Part shown: positions 50,168 to 61,691 of the stretch, one piece after another
Layout of the letters: each line of letters begins with the position of its first letter
Position numbering within the stretch: position 1 is the stretch's first letter
NCBI GenBank assembly: GCA_946803715.1
Contig: CAMPET010000062.1
Span: forward strand, 115,644 to 179,643
Source of the DNA: Beroe ovata
Lineage: Eukaryota > Ctenophora > Nuda > Beroida > Beroidae
DNA length: 64,000 nt
Direction of reading: 5' to 3'
Position numbers and translations under genes: made by a program
Notes under the pieces: model-generated
Told to the model about the DNA's origin: nothing
Databases searched by the model: none
What the model saw: only the letters and a program-made list of their open reading frames with translations

Positions 50168-53100
50168 ATGTTCAAATTTGTCGTTCCAGCACTTTTCCTG
50201 GTGAGCACGGTTCTGTGCGATGTGTTCATGCAGAATCCAAGGGGATCCAATAACAGGTACTAGATGCAGTGATAATGTGCCCAATCATCGCTCAGGATAA
50301 TATGAACAACAATTCACCACTCTGTCCTCGCAGATTGAACGGCGTGAACGCGAACAGGAAGAATAATAACCGACTGTTTGACTCGCAGAACAACGCTAAA
50401 GGAGGGTACAACAAGGGTGATCTCACTGCTGAGGCAGCCGGAGCCGATGCGAGACGATACTACTCCATGGTACTACAGTGTGATGATTAGACGATGAGTC
50501 AGTGATGACTCTGTGATGAGTCAGTGATGACTGAGGTTACGTTTTTGTGAATATAAATCATAAATATAGGGGACTGAGTAAACTGACCACAAACTAATCC
50601 TATAGCAATACTACGCAAGTGGACCAAGTGAAGCTGAGGCCTCCAAGCTGGCAGTGGAATGGACCAACCAACATGGCTGTGGTGACAATCCCAAAGTAGT
50701 CTGCAACATTGTGATTCAGGTAACTCTCTCGGTATACAGTGTCTAATTTAGTGTCCCTACACGTGCAGTCACGTGTAAAGGACTGCCACGTGTAATGGAC
50801 AACCAATCGATCTAGACACGAATATAGCTCTAACTATGAATGATGTGCAGTACATGTGCCAAAACAACGGTACTGAAGAGGATCATCCCGGGTACGGAGA
50901 CCCGGAAACTAATAACATAAGGCGAGGCTACTACATGAGGGACGGTACCGCTACAACAAACCAGGTTCGCGTGGGGTAGGTACATCACCAATCACAATAC
51001 TCCCGGACAACCTTCATTCTATCATGAGCATCAACCTTGCCCAGGGATACAGGCCATACAACAACAAGCTGGAGAAGGAAGCTGCGGCTGGTTACGATAG
51101 GAGGACCACAGCCCTCTTCAATGAAGCACTGAGAGACGAAAGTGGACTGCACGAATCGTGGTGGTGGTATGAGACTTGCCGTCAGAGAGAGAGGAATGGA
51201 GGTGAGAACCTATCATACACTCCAAACTGTCGGTATTAGCAAATAGGGCGCTGTCTCAGTTTCCTGACGCGTGGTTTCCTAGGGATCAATAATACATTTC
51301 ATCTGAATTATACGCACCGTAATACAAAACAACATGTCAGGTCTATTCACGGCCGATCAGAACCTGAAGAAGGACAAACTAGGTTTCGCACCAGCATCCA
51401 AGACACGTCAGAACAATGGCGGCGGTAAGAGCGGATATGAATGTGCTGAGGAACGGGATTACTACCCCTACTGGACACCAACAAACCAAGACAAGTATGT
51501 AACCGTGAATCACGGAGTCATGGAGACATCAAGAGATGTAACAGGGACATCTCTTGATATGGCAGTGGTAGTAACTGTGAAACACCTCAGGGATGTTTCC
51601 ATGTTCGAGACAACACCATGGCTCGATCTGGCCTGGTTGGGTGACACCTCAAAGTGTGACTACATCAAGCAGAACTCGTACAACAGGAACTCAAAGTTCA
51701 GGTGCATCATCACCAGGGGTAATAGGGACCACGAGAGGTACATATCTGAGGAATCATGCACTGGGGCAGGAGGAAATTGGGTTGAGTTCACTTCCTTCCT
51801 GGAGATCCTGGATGATATCACGAGCGAGGCTGATTGTAATGCCGCTAGCCAGACAGACTCCAGGAATAATATCTTCTGGGGAAAGACTAGGGTGAGTCAA
51901 AACAACCAGTGACAGATTTGATATGGACACCCTCTATTATGCTGACAATGAGATATAGGTCCTCCATTTAAGCAATAAAGTAACATCATCCAATCATCAA
52001 GAGTGATAGCGAGGAATACAAGTGCATCGTTCAAGCACCAGAAGTTGTGTGTGATAGAGCACCCACCTCACGAGTCAATCATCTGGGTATGTACCGAGCA
52101 GGTCGCAGGAGCTCAATCAGTCATAATTGCTGCAATTTCAAACTGTTAAGTTTCGATCTCCAAAATTTCACTATTTCCAGGAAATGCCATCAACACCGAA
52201 GATACTGGCATCAACAATTCACAGTTTCACATGGAAATGCCTCACTTCCCTAGTGGCGAAGCAAAGCGATGTGTTCTTAGACTGCGATACAACATCTCAA
52301 CCACTGACTATGACATTTGGAATACCGATTCATCATCAAACAATGAGTTAGTCAAAACTTTTGAATATATTATTGATCTGTGTTTTGGGCATTCAAAATG
52401 AAATAATTTAATCTAAATTTACCATTCAAATGGCTATCCACAGCGATAGTGTCATCGAAGACAACCCAAGACTCGATATTCTTGGCAATGGCGAGAAACT
52501 TCACATCAACCTCAACACCAACCAACTTGGCAGAACTTTCCAGGACAGATCTCATGTGTTTGTTGTGAGTGTTCCACTGTTAGATGTTTAATAATACAGG
52601 GAAATCATAGTCTACAGTCTTGTGTAATGCTACTACCTGTTTTTACTCCATGTGATAAACGAGATATTTCCCTGCAGGTTCTCCCCAGAACAGAAGAAAT
52701 GGCTGGCAAGACTCTTTATAATTTGAATGTCAGAGGAAAGAGGGGAAACTGCGAAGAAACTCTCCCATCTACAGAATATGACTTTGTACCAAACAATTTG
52801 AAAATCAGTCAGAATGACTTGCTACACATCCAATGGACCGGAAGTAATACACACACCAACAAAAACGATGGGAACTCTGGTCAAGGAAATGCAGGTTGGT
52901 TATGTGAAGGAAGAATCATTTTGGGGTCTCTAAACAGATAACCACGGGGGAGTGTTAAATAGCAAATGGAATGAAACACAAAGTTCGGGATATACCAATC
53001 TGAAATGAGAATCAATCAATACAATATATTTGAGCAGACATATGAAACACATTGAAATAGAAACTCCTAATATGAATACAAACTAACCACTGAGGCGGAA

Positions 53101-53891
53101 GATATCGAACCAGTAAATAGGAAATGTCAATGACCTAGAATGTCATAATCCTAATAAAGAATAAGATGTTAGGATAAAGGTATTGAAATACCACAGGGCA
53201 AATAAATAAGATTATAACAGGGAGTACACTGAAGAAATCACTATTCACTGTTGTAATTACCACACAAATCTTTTCTAACAGGAACTGACAGAAACAACCT
53301 GCTCCAGATGGAGGAGCTTGGCAAGAACATGCCCTACAGCTTGAAAGATGCAACATTTTGGGACAATGTGGAATCTCTAACAAACCCTGATGCATCAGCC
53401 ATGGATATTGCTGTAGGATTTGCAACATCTGGTTTCTATTGTGGTAAGTCTTATGCCCTGTTGAAATCGTTCAACACCAATTTCAAGCCTGAACAAACTT
53501 GTATCAAAAACATATCAATTTTACAATATTGAAACACACTTCAAAGAAAGTTTTACTTCTTTGGACCACAGATAGGTTCACTTTGTTTTCACCAAGCACC
53601 TACCAGGGGCAAGTGAGACAAGTATGTGCCCAGCATCAGAAACATTGGCAGCTGGGAAGGAGATCAATGAAGATATGAACAATGTTTCACCAAGCTACTT
53701 TGGACATGTGCTCAAATTCAAAAGTGCAGGGACATTGTATTACATGTGCAGCAGGAATAACAACTTCTCTAACAGGTCAGAATATTTTTACCACTGACCA
53801 TGTACTTTACAATGAGAAACTCCAGGAAACTATGTCTTCCAATATTCTAACTTGCTTCAGGTCACAAAAAGGAGCATTAGTTGTGGCATAG
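50168..53891 (+). CDS. DD3-3-like secreted protein, 14 exons
   Basis: Exons 50168-50256, 50334-50469, 50606-50719, 50851-50964, 51045-51201, 51341-51494, 51591-51891, 52002-52086, 52181-52346, 52444-52564, 52678-52894, 53282-53443, 53607-53775 and 53861-53891 join in frame to 671 residues. A signal peptide (MFKFVVPALFLVSTVLC) precedes DVFMQNPRGSNNR and NRLFDSQNNAKGGY, the hallmark of the DD3-3 family first known from Dictyostelium. Other family marks: HGCGDNPKVVC, YMCQNN, HESWWWYETC, ECAEERDYYPYW, SRVNHLG, RCVLRLRYNIST and the C-terminal YYMCSRNNNFSNRSQKG. The molecular function of this family is not established to my knowledge; a secreted or cell-surface role is inferred. The intron 51495-51590 is 96 nt, has no stop and may be retained. 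The donor of exon 4 (CAG|GTTCGC) is weak and was chosen by phase. Confidence 0.87.
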
Positions 53892-54559
53892 GATGGAGTT
53901 GAGCAACCTATCCATACAACATAATATAAATATCATGAAGTTGAAGAAATATGACCCAGATATTGTCTGCCAGATATTATTTGGCAGATATTATCTGGCA
54001 GATAATGATGAATATAAGATACCTAGATCTAAGAGTTTGATGCATTCCCCTAGAGTACATGCCTAGGGTCACTTTACAAAATGATTTCACTTAAGTTTAG
54101 AAGTTTACTAACTGCATTCATATTCTATATTGCTTTATTGCTTGAAATGATAGTTTCCTTTGCTTCAGCTTACTAAAAATTGCCAAGTAGTGAAATCTGA
54201 ATTCAATCAAACTAATAGATGACATGTAGTTTCAAGTCTCCTCTTACTTGACAGCTTAGACTTTTAGAAACCACAAGTTTCAACGTGTTAACTTATAAAA
54301 ATCTGCATAACTGAAAAAGTCATTTAATTTCATGACTGACACTTCTTGCACATTGATTAAGCATATCAACATGAACTAAACAAATGACCAAATAAATATT
54401 ATATGTACTAACCAATGCTCCACTAATTAGCTGATATCAAACTTGATACAATACTCAAATGAATAACAAGAAATTTTATACATATGATAACAAACTGATG
54501 GATTAAATCTTTTCCGTATTTGTAATGTGTAAACACATTTGATATTTATTATTATGTCG

Positions 54560-54800
54560 ACATTTTTCGCGCACGCGCCGCTAACCATTGCCGCGCGCAA
54601 GAAACAGTGGACAGATAACATCTGGCAACCTAACCACTAACGCAAACGCTCAACGACGCGCGCAATAAATTTCTTGCCAGGGATAGAATGCCGCCATCAT
54701 GCCAGTAAAGATAAAAAATAATTTCACGATTGCTTGCCGGATGTAATTTTCCATATTGTCGTGTCTAAGCTGTATCTCCCCGCGCGCGTGCCTTCGATAA
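54560..54800. repeat. CpG-rich dispersed repeat, fragment 3
   Basis: Contains GCGCACGCGCCGCTAACC, GCGCGCAAGAAACAGTGGACAG (also at about 17277-17300) and CTTGCCAGGGATAGAATG. It is a further fragment of the family seen at 16.5-17.3 kb and 45.3-45.8 kb. Confidence 0.6.
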
Positions 54801-54856
54801 TCGATATCATTTTAAATTTTGTTTTAACATAAACAACACATTTACTTGACTGTGTT

Positions 54857-54914
54857 TGGTTGAGCTGTGGATAAGAACTGCTTTCTCCCAATCGGGAGGT
54901 TGCTGATTCGAGTC
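54857..54914 (+). repeat. tRNA-like RNA polymerase III promoter, possible SINE head
   Basis: TGGTTGAGCTGTGG (54857-54870) resembles a tRNA A box and GATTCGAGTC (54905-54914) a B box, at canonical spacing. The flanks do not form a proper acceptor stem, so a working tRNA is unlikely; a tRNA-derived SINE or decayed tRNA is more likely. Confidence 0.4.
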
Positions 54915-55959
54915 TCGGGCATCGGGGAAATCCTCACTCGTAAAAGCGGTAACTGTGCCAAGCTAACCTTGCCAGTCCACCTTTTCCGATTTCTGTACTA
55001 CTGATATTCAAGCATGCATTTCATAGGGTGTAGCTCGTGTATGACAATATGATCAGCACATCTACAACAACAAAATAAAATTGCGATGAATTTAATTGCC
55101 ATTATTTTGTTTAGCATGTTGCAAGGTGGAGCAAGGCCCTGCTGCTATTAAGTGAAGGCAGAGTGGGCGAAACAAGTGTCTATCATTGAGAAGCAAGTCT
55201 TGATTCAACTATATTTCAGAAAAAGATACTTCAAAAAAGATATTTCACAAATACCATTCTTTTAGAACATTCTTGATTTAGCCAATACCAATCCTGTCAT
55301 TCATGATAATATCTACCTGCAAAGGTTTCATTCATGCCAATTTGCTTCACTGCCTGCAATATTTTGTCCTTAGCAGGTGGCTCTCTTAGCAGATGTTAGA
55401 TTTAACTTGGTGCTAGCCCTCAGCACAATTTTGAATGCCCACACATCTAGGTATCCCTATTATAATTTGGCATTCTCTCTTTTATTATTATTATATTTTT
55501 TGTGCGTTCACTGCATACTGCAAGTTGCTATGGAAGCGTATGAGTTGCACGTGCAAAAAGAAGTAGCCTGTAGGCTAGGGCGAACCAAAAAAACCCGAGT
55601 TTCTCCAATCAATGCGAACCCCTGCTCATCCATTGCTCCCTAGCCTCAAAATCACCCACAAAAAATTTTTTTGTCCAACTCGGTCGGGAAATGCCTGCAC
55701 ATGCCACGCCCATTTTTCCATGTTGCTTATACAGGTAAAATTCTTAAAATTGCCATTTTGAGCACGAAAGAGATGAGATAGCTTTGTGGTAGTGTTCTAA
55801 TCAAATATAAACCGTAGAAAAAGGATAACTTTAGTCAATGTCTCATGTCTCTACGACGTTGCCTTCGCCCATTTCCGATGACCACGCCCATTGGGCGTGG
55901 TCGCGCACCAGCCGAAGGTCATAGAGACTTGCAAAGACCATCAAACNAACCGCAACGAG

Positions 55960-56072
55960 ATCTGAACGATACGGATATGAAAGTATATTATGATACGGAC
56001 GCGGACAATCACAATAACATTGAATTGTGATTGTCCGTATCCGTATCAATATCATTATCATATCGTTCAGAT
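55960..56072. repeat. ~50-bp imperfect inverted repeat
   Basis: ATCTGAACGATACGGATATG...GGACAATCACAAT on the left pairs with ATTGTGATTGTCC...ATCGTTCAGAT on the right, with small internal differences, around a short loop at about 56016-56024. A separate 11-bp-arm palindrome (GACCACGCCCA) is at 55880-55902, and an N lies between the two at 55947. Confidence 0.75.
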
Positions 56073-56116
56073 CACGTTCGCGCGTTTGCCGATGTTATTG
56101 TTATGGGGCGGTACCG

Positions 56117-56221
56117 ATGGTGAAAAATGGTGAAAAATGGTGAATTTTCCATTTTTTTCGCTCAATTCACCATAGAAATTCTTCACCATTTTTCACCATT
56201 TTTCACCATTTTTCACCATTT
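56117..56221. repeat. Inverted tandem array of ATGGTGAAAA units
   Basis: Three direct copies of GGTGAAAAAT run rightwards, then after a short AT spacer four copies of the reverse complement (TTCACCATTT) follow. The whole would fold into a long hairpin. Confidence 0.85.
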
Positions 56222-56389
56222 CAAATTTAAATTTTTTATCTTTTTGCAAAATTGATTTAACAAGTTAGACCCAATTATGACATCAAATTTCTTCGATGTT
56301 TTGACGATAATTGAGACTTGCTTAACTCTAAAAATCGCGAATTTGACATTTCATCCATGCTTTCTCCCCGGAAATGGTGTCAACCCAGA

Positions 56390-57260
56390 GTCATAGAGTT
56401 GTTTCACAAATGAGTGGCCCCTTCGTCACAGACACCTTTCATGACGTATCGCATACTGGTGTCAACCCATGAACTGAAGACAGCATGTTATTAAAAATGA
56501 ATGGCACATTTGTCCAAGACTTACCACATACTGGTGTCAGGTGTCAACACATTCCTATATCAAAGATATACATTGGTGCCAAATATTCACGAATGAGTGG
56601 CCCATTTATCACGAGGACTATTGTCAACGTGACTATGCATAAGAGTTATGCAGTGGCGTCAGGAAGTTATGACGAATAAGTAGCCACTCGTCGCACACCC
56701 CTGTCATAACGTATCGTATACTGGTGTCAACGCATTTCTACGTCTGACTTATGCTAATGCAGTTGTGCCAGCGAATTATGACGAATGAGAAGCCCAATCG
56801 TCACAGACCCCTGTCATGACATACCGCATACTGGTCTCAATGCATTCCTACATCAGGGTTATGTAGTAGTGTTAGTTGTGACGAATGAATAGCCCAATCG
56901 TCACGACGTCACAGACAGCTAATCCTATCACGAGGTACCACATACTGGTGTCAACGAATTCCTTCGTCCGACTTTCGCAGTGGTTTCAGCAATTTATGAC
57001 GCATGACTATATATATAGCCCATTCGTTCGAGTCCCCTGTCATAACGTACCGCATACTGGAGTCAACGCATTCCTATATCAGCGTTATGCGGTGGTGGCA
57101 GCACTCAGCAAGTTAATATGAATGAGAAGCCCATTCGTAACAAGAACATGGCATGACGTAGCTACTGTAAAGTGGTGTCAACGGATTCGTTCGTTAGACT
57201 ACCTATAGAGTTATTGCTTATTCAGTGGTGCCAGCAAGTTATGACGAATGACGCATACTG
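56390..57260. repeat. ~114-bp satellite array
   Basis: Key words CATACTGGTGTCAACG, GTTATGACGAATGA and CCCATTCGTCACAGACCCC recur with spacing about 112-120 bp (for example at 56717, 56829, 56943, 57055, 57175). At least seven diverged copies. The same family appears inverted in an intron at 62480-62820. Confidence 0.82.
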
Positions 57261-57512
57261 GTATTACATTTTGTCTGTCAGAATTTCTAATGGTCCTTGA
57301 ACAATGGTAGAATTTTCAAGTCAATTGGCCAATCTGCTTGGAATGCAAGCTAAATTCTCAAATGCTCACACAAATTTACAAGATTTCAGCACATTAAGCC
57401 CTCATTAACTTGGAGACCGATTATCAATTTGATATGGAATTTTAATTTTCCTAGTTTTTGATGGCCCTCGAGTTTCAGCTTACTCAGCGGCTATTGATTA
57501 ATTACTCCGCTG

Positions 57513-58440
57513 ACGCCCCTTTTACCCCCAAAATGCCCCTTTCCGCCCCCAAACTCTAGAAGTGCCCCCTTTTCGCCCCCAAAATCCCTCTTGTACCCCT
57601 CTGTGCCCCAAGAGCGATACCTTTTTGCCCCCTTTGTGCCTCATTTGTGCCCATTTGTGCACCCTTTTCGCCCCCTTTGTGCCCCTTTTTGCTCCGATTT
57701 CAACCATCTCCTACACACGTTCCCAAATTGCCCCCTTTGAGCCCCCTATGTGCCCCTTAAATGCCCCCATTGTGCCCCTTTACAGAAAGCGTTCCCAAAG
57801 TGCCCCCTTTCTGCCCCTTTTGTGACTCCTATGTGCCCCCTTGCTGGAAGAGTTCAAATCAGGGTGCAGAATGGGGGCGAAAATGGTATGTAGGAGACAG
57901 CTGAAATAAGGGGCAAAAAGGGGGCACAATTGAGGCGAAAAGGGTGCACAAAGGGGCACTTTGGGGGCAAAAAAGGGACATTTGGAGGCGAAAATGGCCC
58001 CATTGCGGAAAGCGTTCCCAAATTGCCCCCTTTGTGCCCCGGCCCTTCTCTGCCCCCTTTGTGCCCTTTCTCTGTCCCCTTTTCTGGCCCCTTACGTTGT
58101 ACCTCTTTTATGCCCCTAGCGAATTAGGTTGCACAGTGACGATGGGGGCAAAAAAGGGGGCAATTTGGGAACTTGTGTGTAGTAGACGGCTGAGAAATGG
58201 TCAAAAATGGGGCACAAAAGGGCCACAAAGGAGCGAAATGGGTGCATAAAGGAGGCACAAAGCGGGTACGAAAGGGGCAAAAAGGGGGCGCCCTTGGGGC
58301 ACGCATCGGGCAAAAAGGGGGCACTAAAGGGGCATTTTTGGGGCGAAAAGGCGGCATTTTGGGGCGAAAATGGGAAACTTTTAGGCGAAAATGGGGCACT
58401 TTGGAGGCGAAGAGGGGCATTTTGGGGGCGAAAAGAATGA
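57513..58440. repeat. Alternating C-rich and G-rich low-complexity arrays
   Basis: C-rich units (TTTGTGCCCCC-like, with variable spacing) occupy 57513-57860 and 58015-58120; G-rich complements (GGGGCAAAAAGGGGGC-like) occupy 57868-58010 and 58140-58440. The strand switches three times, giving nested inverted repeats and runs of four or more G. Confidence 0.85.
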
Positions 58441-58967
58441 CCCATTCAGCCTTCACGTTTGGGAGCTATACTCATTGCTCACTCTTATTGTCCAGTTAGT
58501 GATAGATGAGGATTGAGGGGTTATGTCAACACCTCACTTGGGAAGGGATTATCAGATTGTTTATTGAAAGGATGTTCAAGTTTCTGATAATCCTAGATTC
58601 TTATGGTCCTCTAGCTAGGGTAGAACTAGAAGTTTCAAGTCAATCCATCCATCCGTTGAGTAGCTATTCTCAAATGCTCACTCAAATTGACCCGTTTTTC
58701 ACAGATAAGGGGTGATGTTGATCCTTGATTTGAAAAGATATCATCACACATCAGCTGTTAACACAAAACTTTAGCTGTCAGAAGTTTATGACAATCGGTC
58801 AATCAGTTTTGTAGCTATCTCCGATTACCCACTTTTAAGACCTTATTATTCGTATTTTATTAACTTCAAATGGTTCAAATATGGCCAGTGACCCGGGAAA
58901 ATGGTGTTTGTGACGTCCTTAAGTGACTAGGAGGCATCCAAAGTTCACAATTTCTTGAAAAAAATAN

Positions 58968-59345
58968 TCTCTTACAGCACTTTCATCTTGACATCATTTT
59001 CTCCCTTGACATACCTTCTCTTTTGACATCACACCTTCTTTGACACCACTTGCCCCTGAACATAACTTCTCTCTTGACATCACTGCTTCCTTGACAGCAC
59101 TTCCCCCTTGACATCACTTTCCCCTTGACAGCAGCCCTCCCTTGACACCACTTTTCGACTGACATCACTTTATCCCTTAACATAACTTTTTTCTCGACAC
59201 CACTTTCCCTTGACATCGCTTTTCGATAGACTGCATTTGGTCCTTGGCACCACTCTTCCCTAGAAGCCGCTTCGTCCTCAACACCACTTTTTTCTTGCAA
59301 TAAATTTTCGCTTGAAATCACTTTTTTTTCTTGGCATCACTTTAA
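58968..59345. repeat. 16-18-bp minisatellite related to the one at 0.9-2.9 kb
   Basis: Units CTTGACATCACTTTCCC-like (variants CTTGACACCACTT, CTTGACAGCACTTCCCC) start right after the N at 58967 and run to about 59345. They share the CTTGACA-CACTT core with the minisatellite in the TBC1D31-like intron. It sits just upstream of the first TTC7 exon seen. Confidence 0.85.
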
Positions 59346-59387
59346 TCACTTTTTCCTAACTTATTCTGTATCTATATTCTCTCCCAG

Positions 59388-61011
59388 ATTGACTGAAGAG
59401 AAGTTGAAGTATAACCGAATGTGTATTGCTAGTCTCAGTGAGTCCTATTCACTGGACCAAGGGTGCTCCCAGACTTTATACCACCTTGCTCTTCGCCTGG
59501 CATGTGTTGGGGAGCTCAAGAAATCTCTGAGGTATAAGATCACCAGTGATATTTTGCTTGCATCAGTAAAACTGTGTCCATCTTAAAGACTACGTCAGTC
59601 CCCCTCAAACCCACTCATGAATCCCCACACTACCACACACCGTGTTCCAGGTTCGCCCACAAGGTGGAGCAATGCCCAGGGGTGGTGAGCATGGTGGACG
59701 TATCCCACCTCATAGCGCTCGTGCTGTCCGCACAGAACAGGATGGAGGAGGGACTGAAGATGATCACTGTCACCCTCCTCAACTACCCTGACAACCTGAA
59801 TCTCCTCATTACCAGAGTCCTCATGGAGAGGAGTGTCCTGGGGGGACAACAAGCTCTTGTCACCTGCAAAGAGGTGAACACCAGATATTCGTGTGTAGAT
59901 GTGTGTGTGTGTGTGTCTTGCTTGAGTCGCGAGTTTGGTATTTTCTATAGAATGGAGGTTGCGGAAGCTGAAATTACTGGAATTTTTTCTCGCAGATTTT
60001 ACTGCCTCTCCTTGACAAACTAACTTCATGCTCGTCTAAAGAATCTGAAACTTACCTTCCTTATTCAGACCAATGGACATCAGGTGAGATTAACAGAATG
60101 TAAGACACTTCTCTGTGGAATATCGTCAGAAATGTCTATTACTTTCTGACTGCTGACTATTGACCATTCATAGCTTATTTGTTCTCAGGGAAATTTCAGC
60201 TGTCACAATGGAGTGACAAGGTGTCTACCCATACGACAGCGAGTTTCACTGGCTCCACCATAGCTACCCTGCCTGCCGAGAGCATCTGTGAGAGTATAGA
60301 TAGTGCGGTGGGGTGTGACCACGCAAACTGGGGTTACCAGGTGAGGAACCAGTAATTAGAGAATACCAGTGATCATGGAGATACCAGGTAGAAGATACCA
60401 TGTGTTAGGGTGAGTTCTGAGTACCAGGTAGTGAGCACTGCAGGTGTTCGTCACACTTGTTGAATATTATACACCGATTGTTCTTACTTTCTTATTCCCA
60501 GGCAGAAGTATGGTACACGATAGCCGAGATTTTCCTGTCAGAGAACATGTTGGACGATGCCCAGAAGTGTGTGGATGAGATCAAGCAGCTATTCCCCCTG
60601 TCACACCTCGTCTCCTACATGAACGCCAGACTCCGGGAACAGGAGGGTGAGTGTTTGCGTGAGATTGCTGCTATTCATTGATGAGAGATACTAATCCACA
60701 CTCCCACAGGTAAGACGAAAGAAGCGGAGGAGCAGTATGTAAACGCTGTCACACTCTCGCCCCACCATGTCCCCTCGCTAGTCGCACTGGGACGTCACCA
60801 CCTGGGTCTCCGCCGGCCCACCCTGGCCGAACACTACCTTGTGGAAGCAACACACCTCCAGCCAGACGAGCACGAGGCGTGGCACCATCTCGGTGTCCTC
60901 CATCAGGAGCAGGGTGCACACGTGAGAGCGAGCAACTGTTTCCTAACTGCACTCAGGTTTGAGAGTTGTGCCCCCATCCGACCCTACAGTGTCCTCAATT
61001 GGAGACTCTGA
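59388..61011 (+). CDS. TTC7: TTC7-like protein, 3' part (TPR repeats)
   Basis: Exons 59388-59531, 59651-59873, 59996-60083, 60189-60340, 60502-60646 and 60710-61011 join in frame to about 350 residues. Tetratricopeptide repeats are clear: TLYHLALRLACVGELKKSLR, the AEVWYTIAEIFLSENMLDDA repeat, KTKEAEEQYVNAVTLSPHHV, and the last AWHHLGVLHQEQGAHVRASN with CFLTALRFE. Order and C-terminus fit TTC7A/B, the scaffold that joins PI4KA, FAM126 and EFR3 at the plasma membrane to make PI4P. I cannot separate A from B. The N-terminal half is absent: the upstream intron runs into a minisatellite and an N, and no TTC7 exon is seen in the preceding 5 kb. Stop TGA at 61009-61011. Confidence 0.83.
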
Positions 61012-61691
61012 GCCGGGGACTTTGAGACCAGATACACGCTACATTGGCCCTACATTGGGCCTCCACTCAGATTTAGGATCTGTAGTCAGTTACTTTTGAG
61101 AGGCGTGTTTATTTTCTTGATGTTACCCCTTTGATATCAATCAGTGACTTTTGCCAATGCCCAATATTCGATATACTTTTGCCAATGCCCAATATTCGAT
61201 TTACTTCATGGCAAAGCATTCGACCATGCAAGCATCTGACTGTTGAATTGCTCAATGCTTTCTGACCTTTTTCATTGCTACTGCTTTTGAGAAGCATTTC
61301 TTATTCATTATTTTATTAAGACGGTTTGATGATTTGAAAATGAAAAAGTTCAAGTGAGAATAATGTGATAATGATATTTTGTGTTAATGTTACTTTTGAT
61401 TTTTTGACTTGTTGTGAAAGTCGTGACTCTAGCAAATGGTTCTGATGAATAGTTATCTTGATTTTCTCTTGCTGATTCAATATGTAACCAACATTATCTA
61501 GACACAACTATTCGTTGTCATTTAACCTTCATAGTACATGTGATTCTCAACTAACATTCTTCTCAACTAACATTCTCAACTAACATTCTTCTTGTCATTT
61601 AGTGAGATGTATGTACCTCAGTAGAGTTGTAAAGCACCTCAGGACCCCTACTACATCAATCCATAGCACAATTCACAGTCAAGTGAAGAGA
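61012..61691. other. Intergenic between TTC7 and IARS1
   Basis: About 680 bp without an exon. A 31-bp direct repeat (ACTTTTGCCAATGCCCAATATTCGAT) occurs twice at 61147-61205, and AACTAACATTCT words repeat near 61550-61590. The IARS1 promoter should lie here; no TATA box is clear. Confidence 0.55.

Larger units (their letters stand above)
53892..59387. other. Long non-coding block of repeats and hairpins
   Basis: I found no believable exon in these 5.5 kb. It contains a CpG-rich repeat fragment (54560-54800), a tRNA-like SINE-type head (54857-54914), inverted repeats (55880-55902, 55960-56072, 56117-56221), a ~114-bp satellite (56390-57260), G/C-rich arrays (57513-58440) and a minisatellite (58968-59345). 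Open frames inside the G/C-rich arrays are periodic artefacts. Confidence 0.65.

Noticed and set aside
55377-55643. 88-codon open frame with a hydrophobic stretch
   Set aside because: No signal of conservation, no splice partners, AT-rich; chance frame.
56390-57260. CRISPR array
   Set aside because: Units are about 114 bp, diverged throughout, with no constant repeat/unique spacer pattern, and the genome is an animal's.
57522-58499. Pro/Phe/Cys-rich and Lys/Gly-rich open frames
   Set aside because: Low-complexity translation of the G/C-rich arrays, present in several overlapping frames at once.
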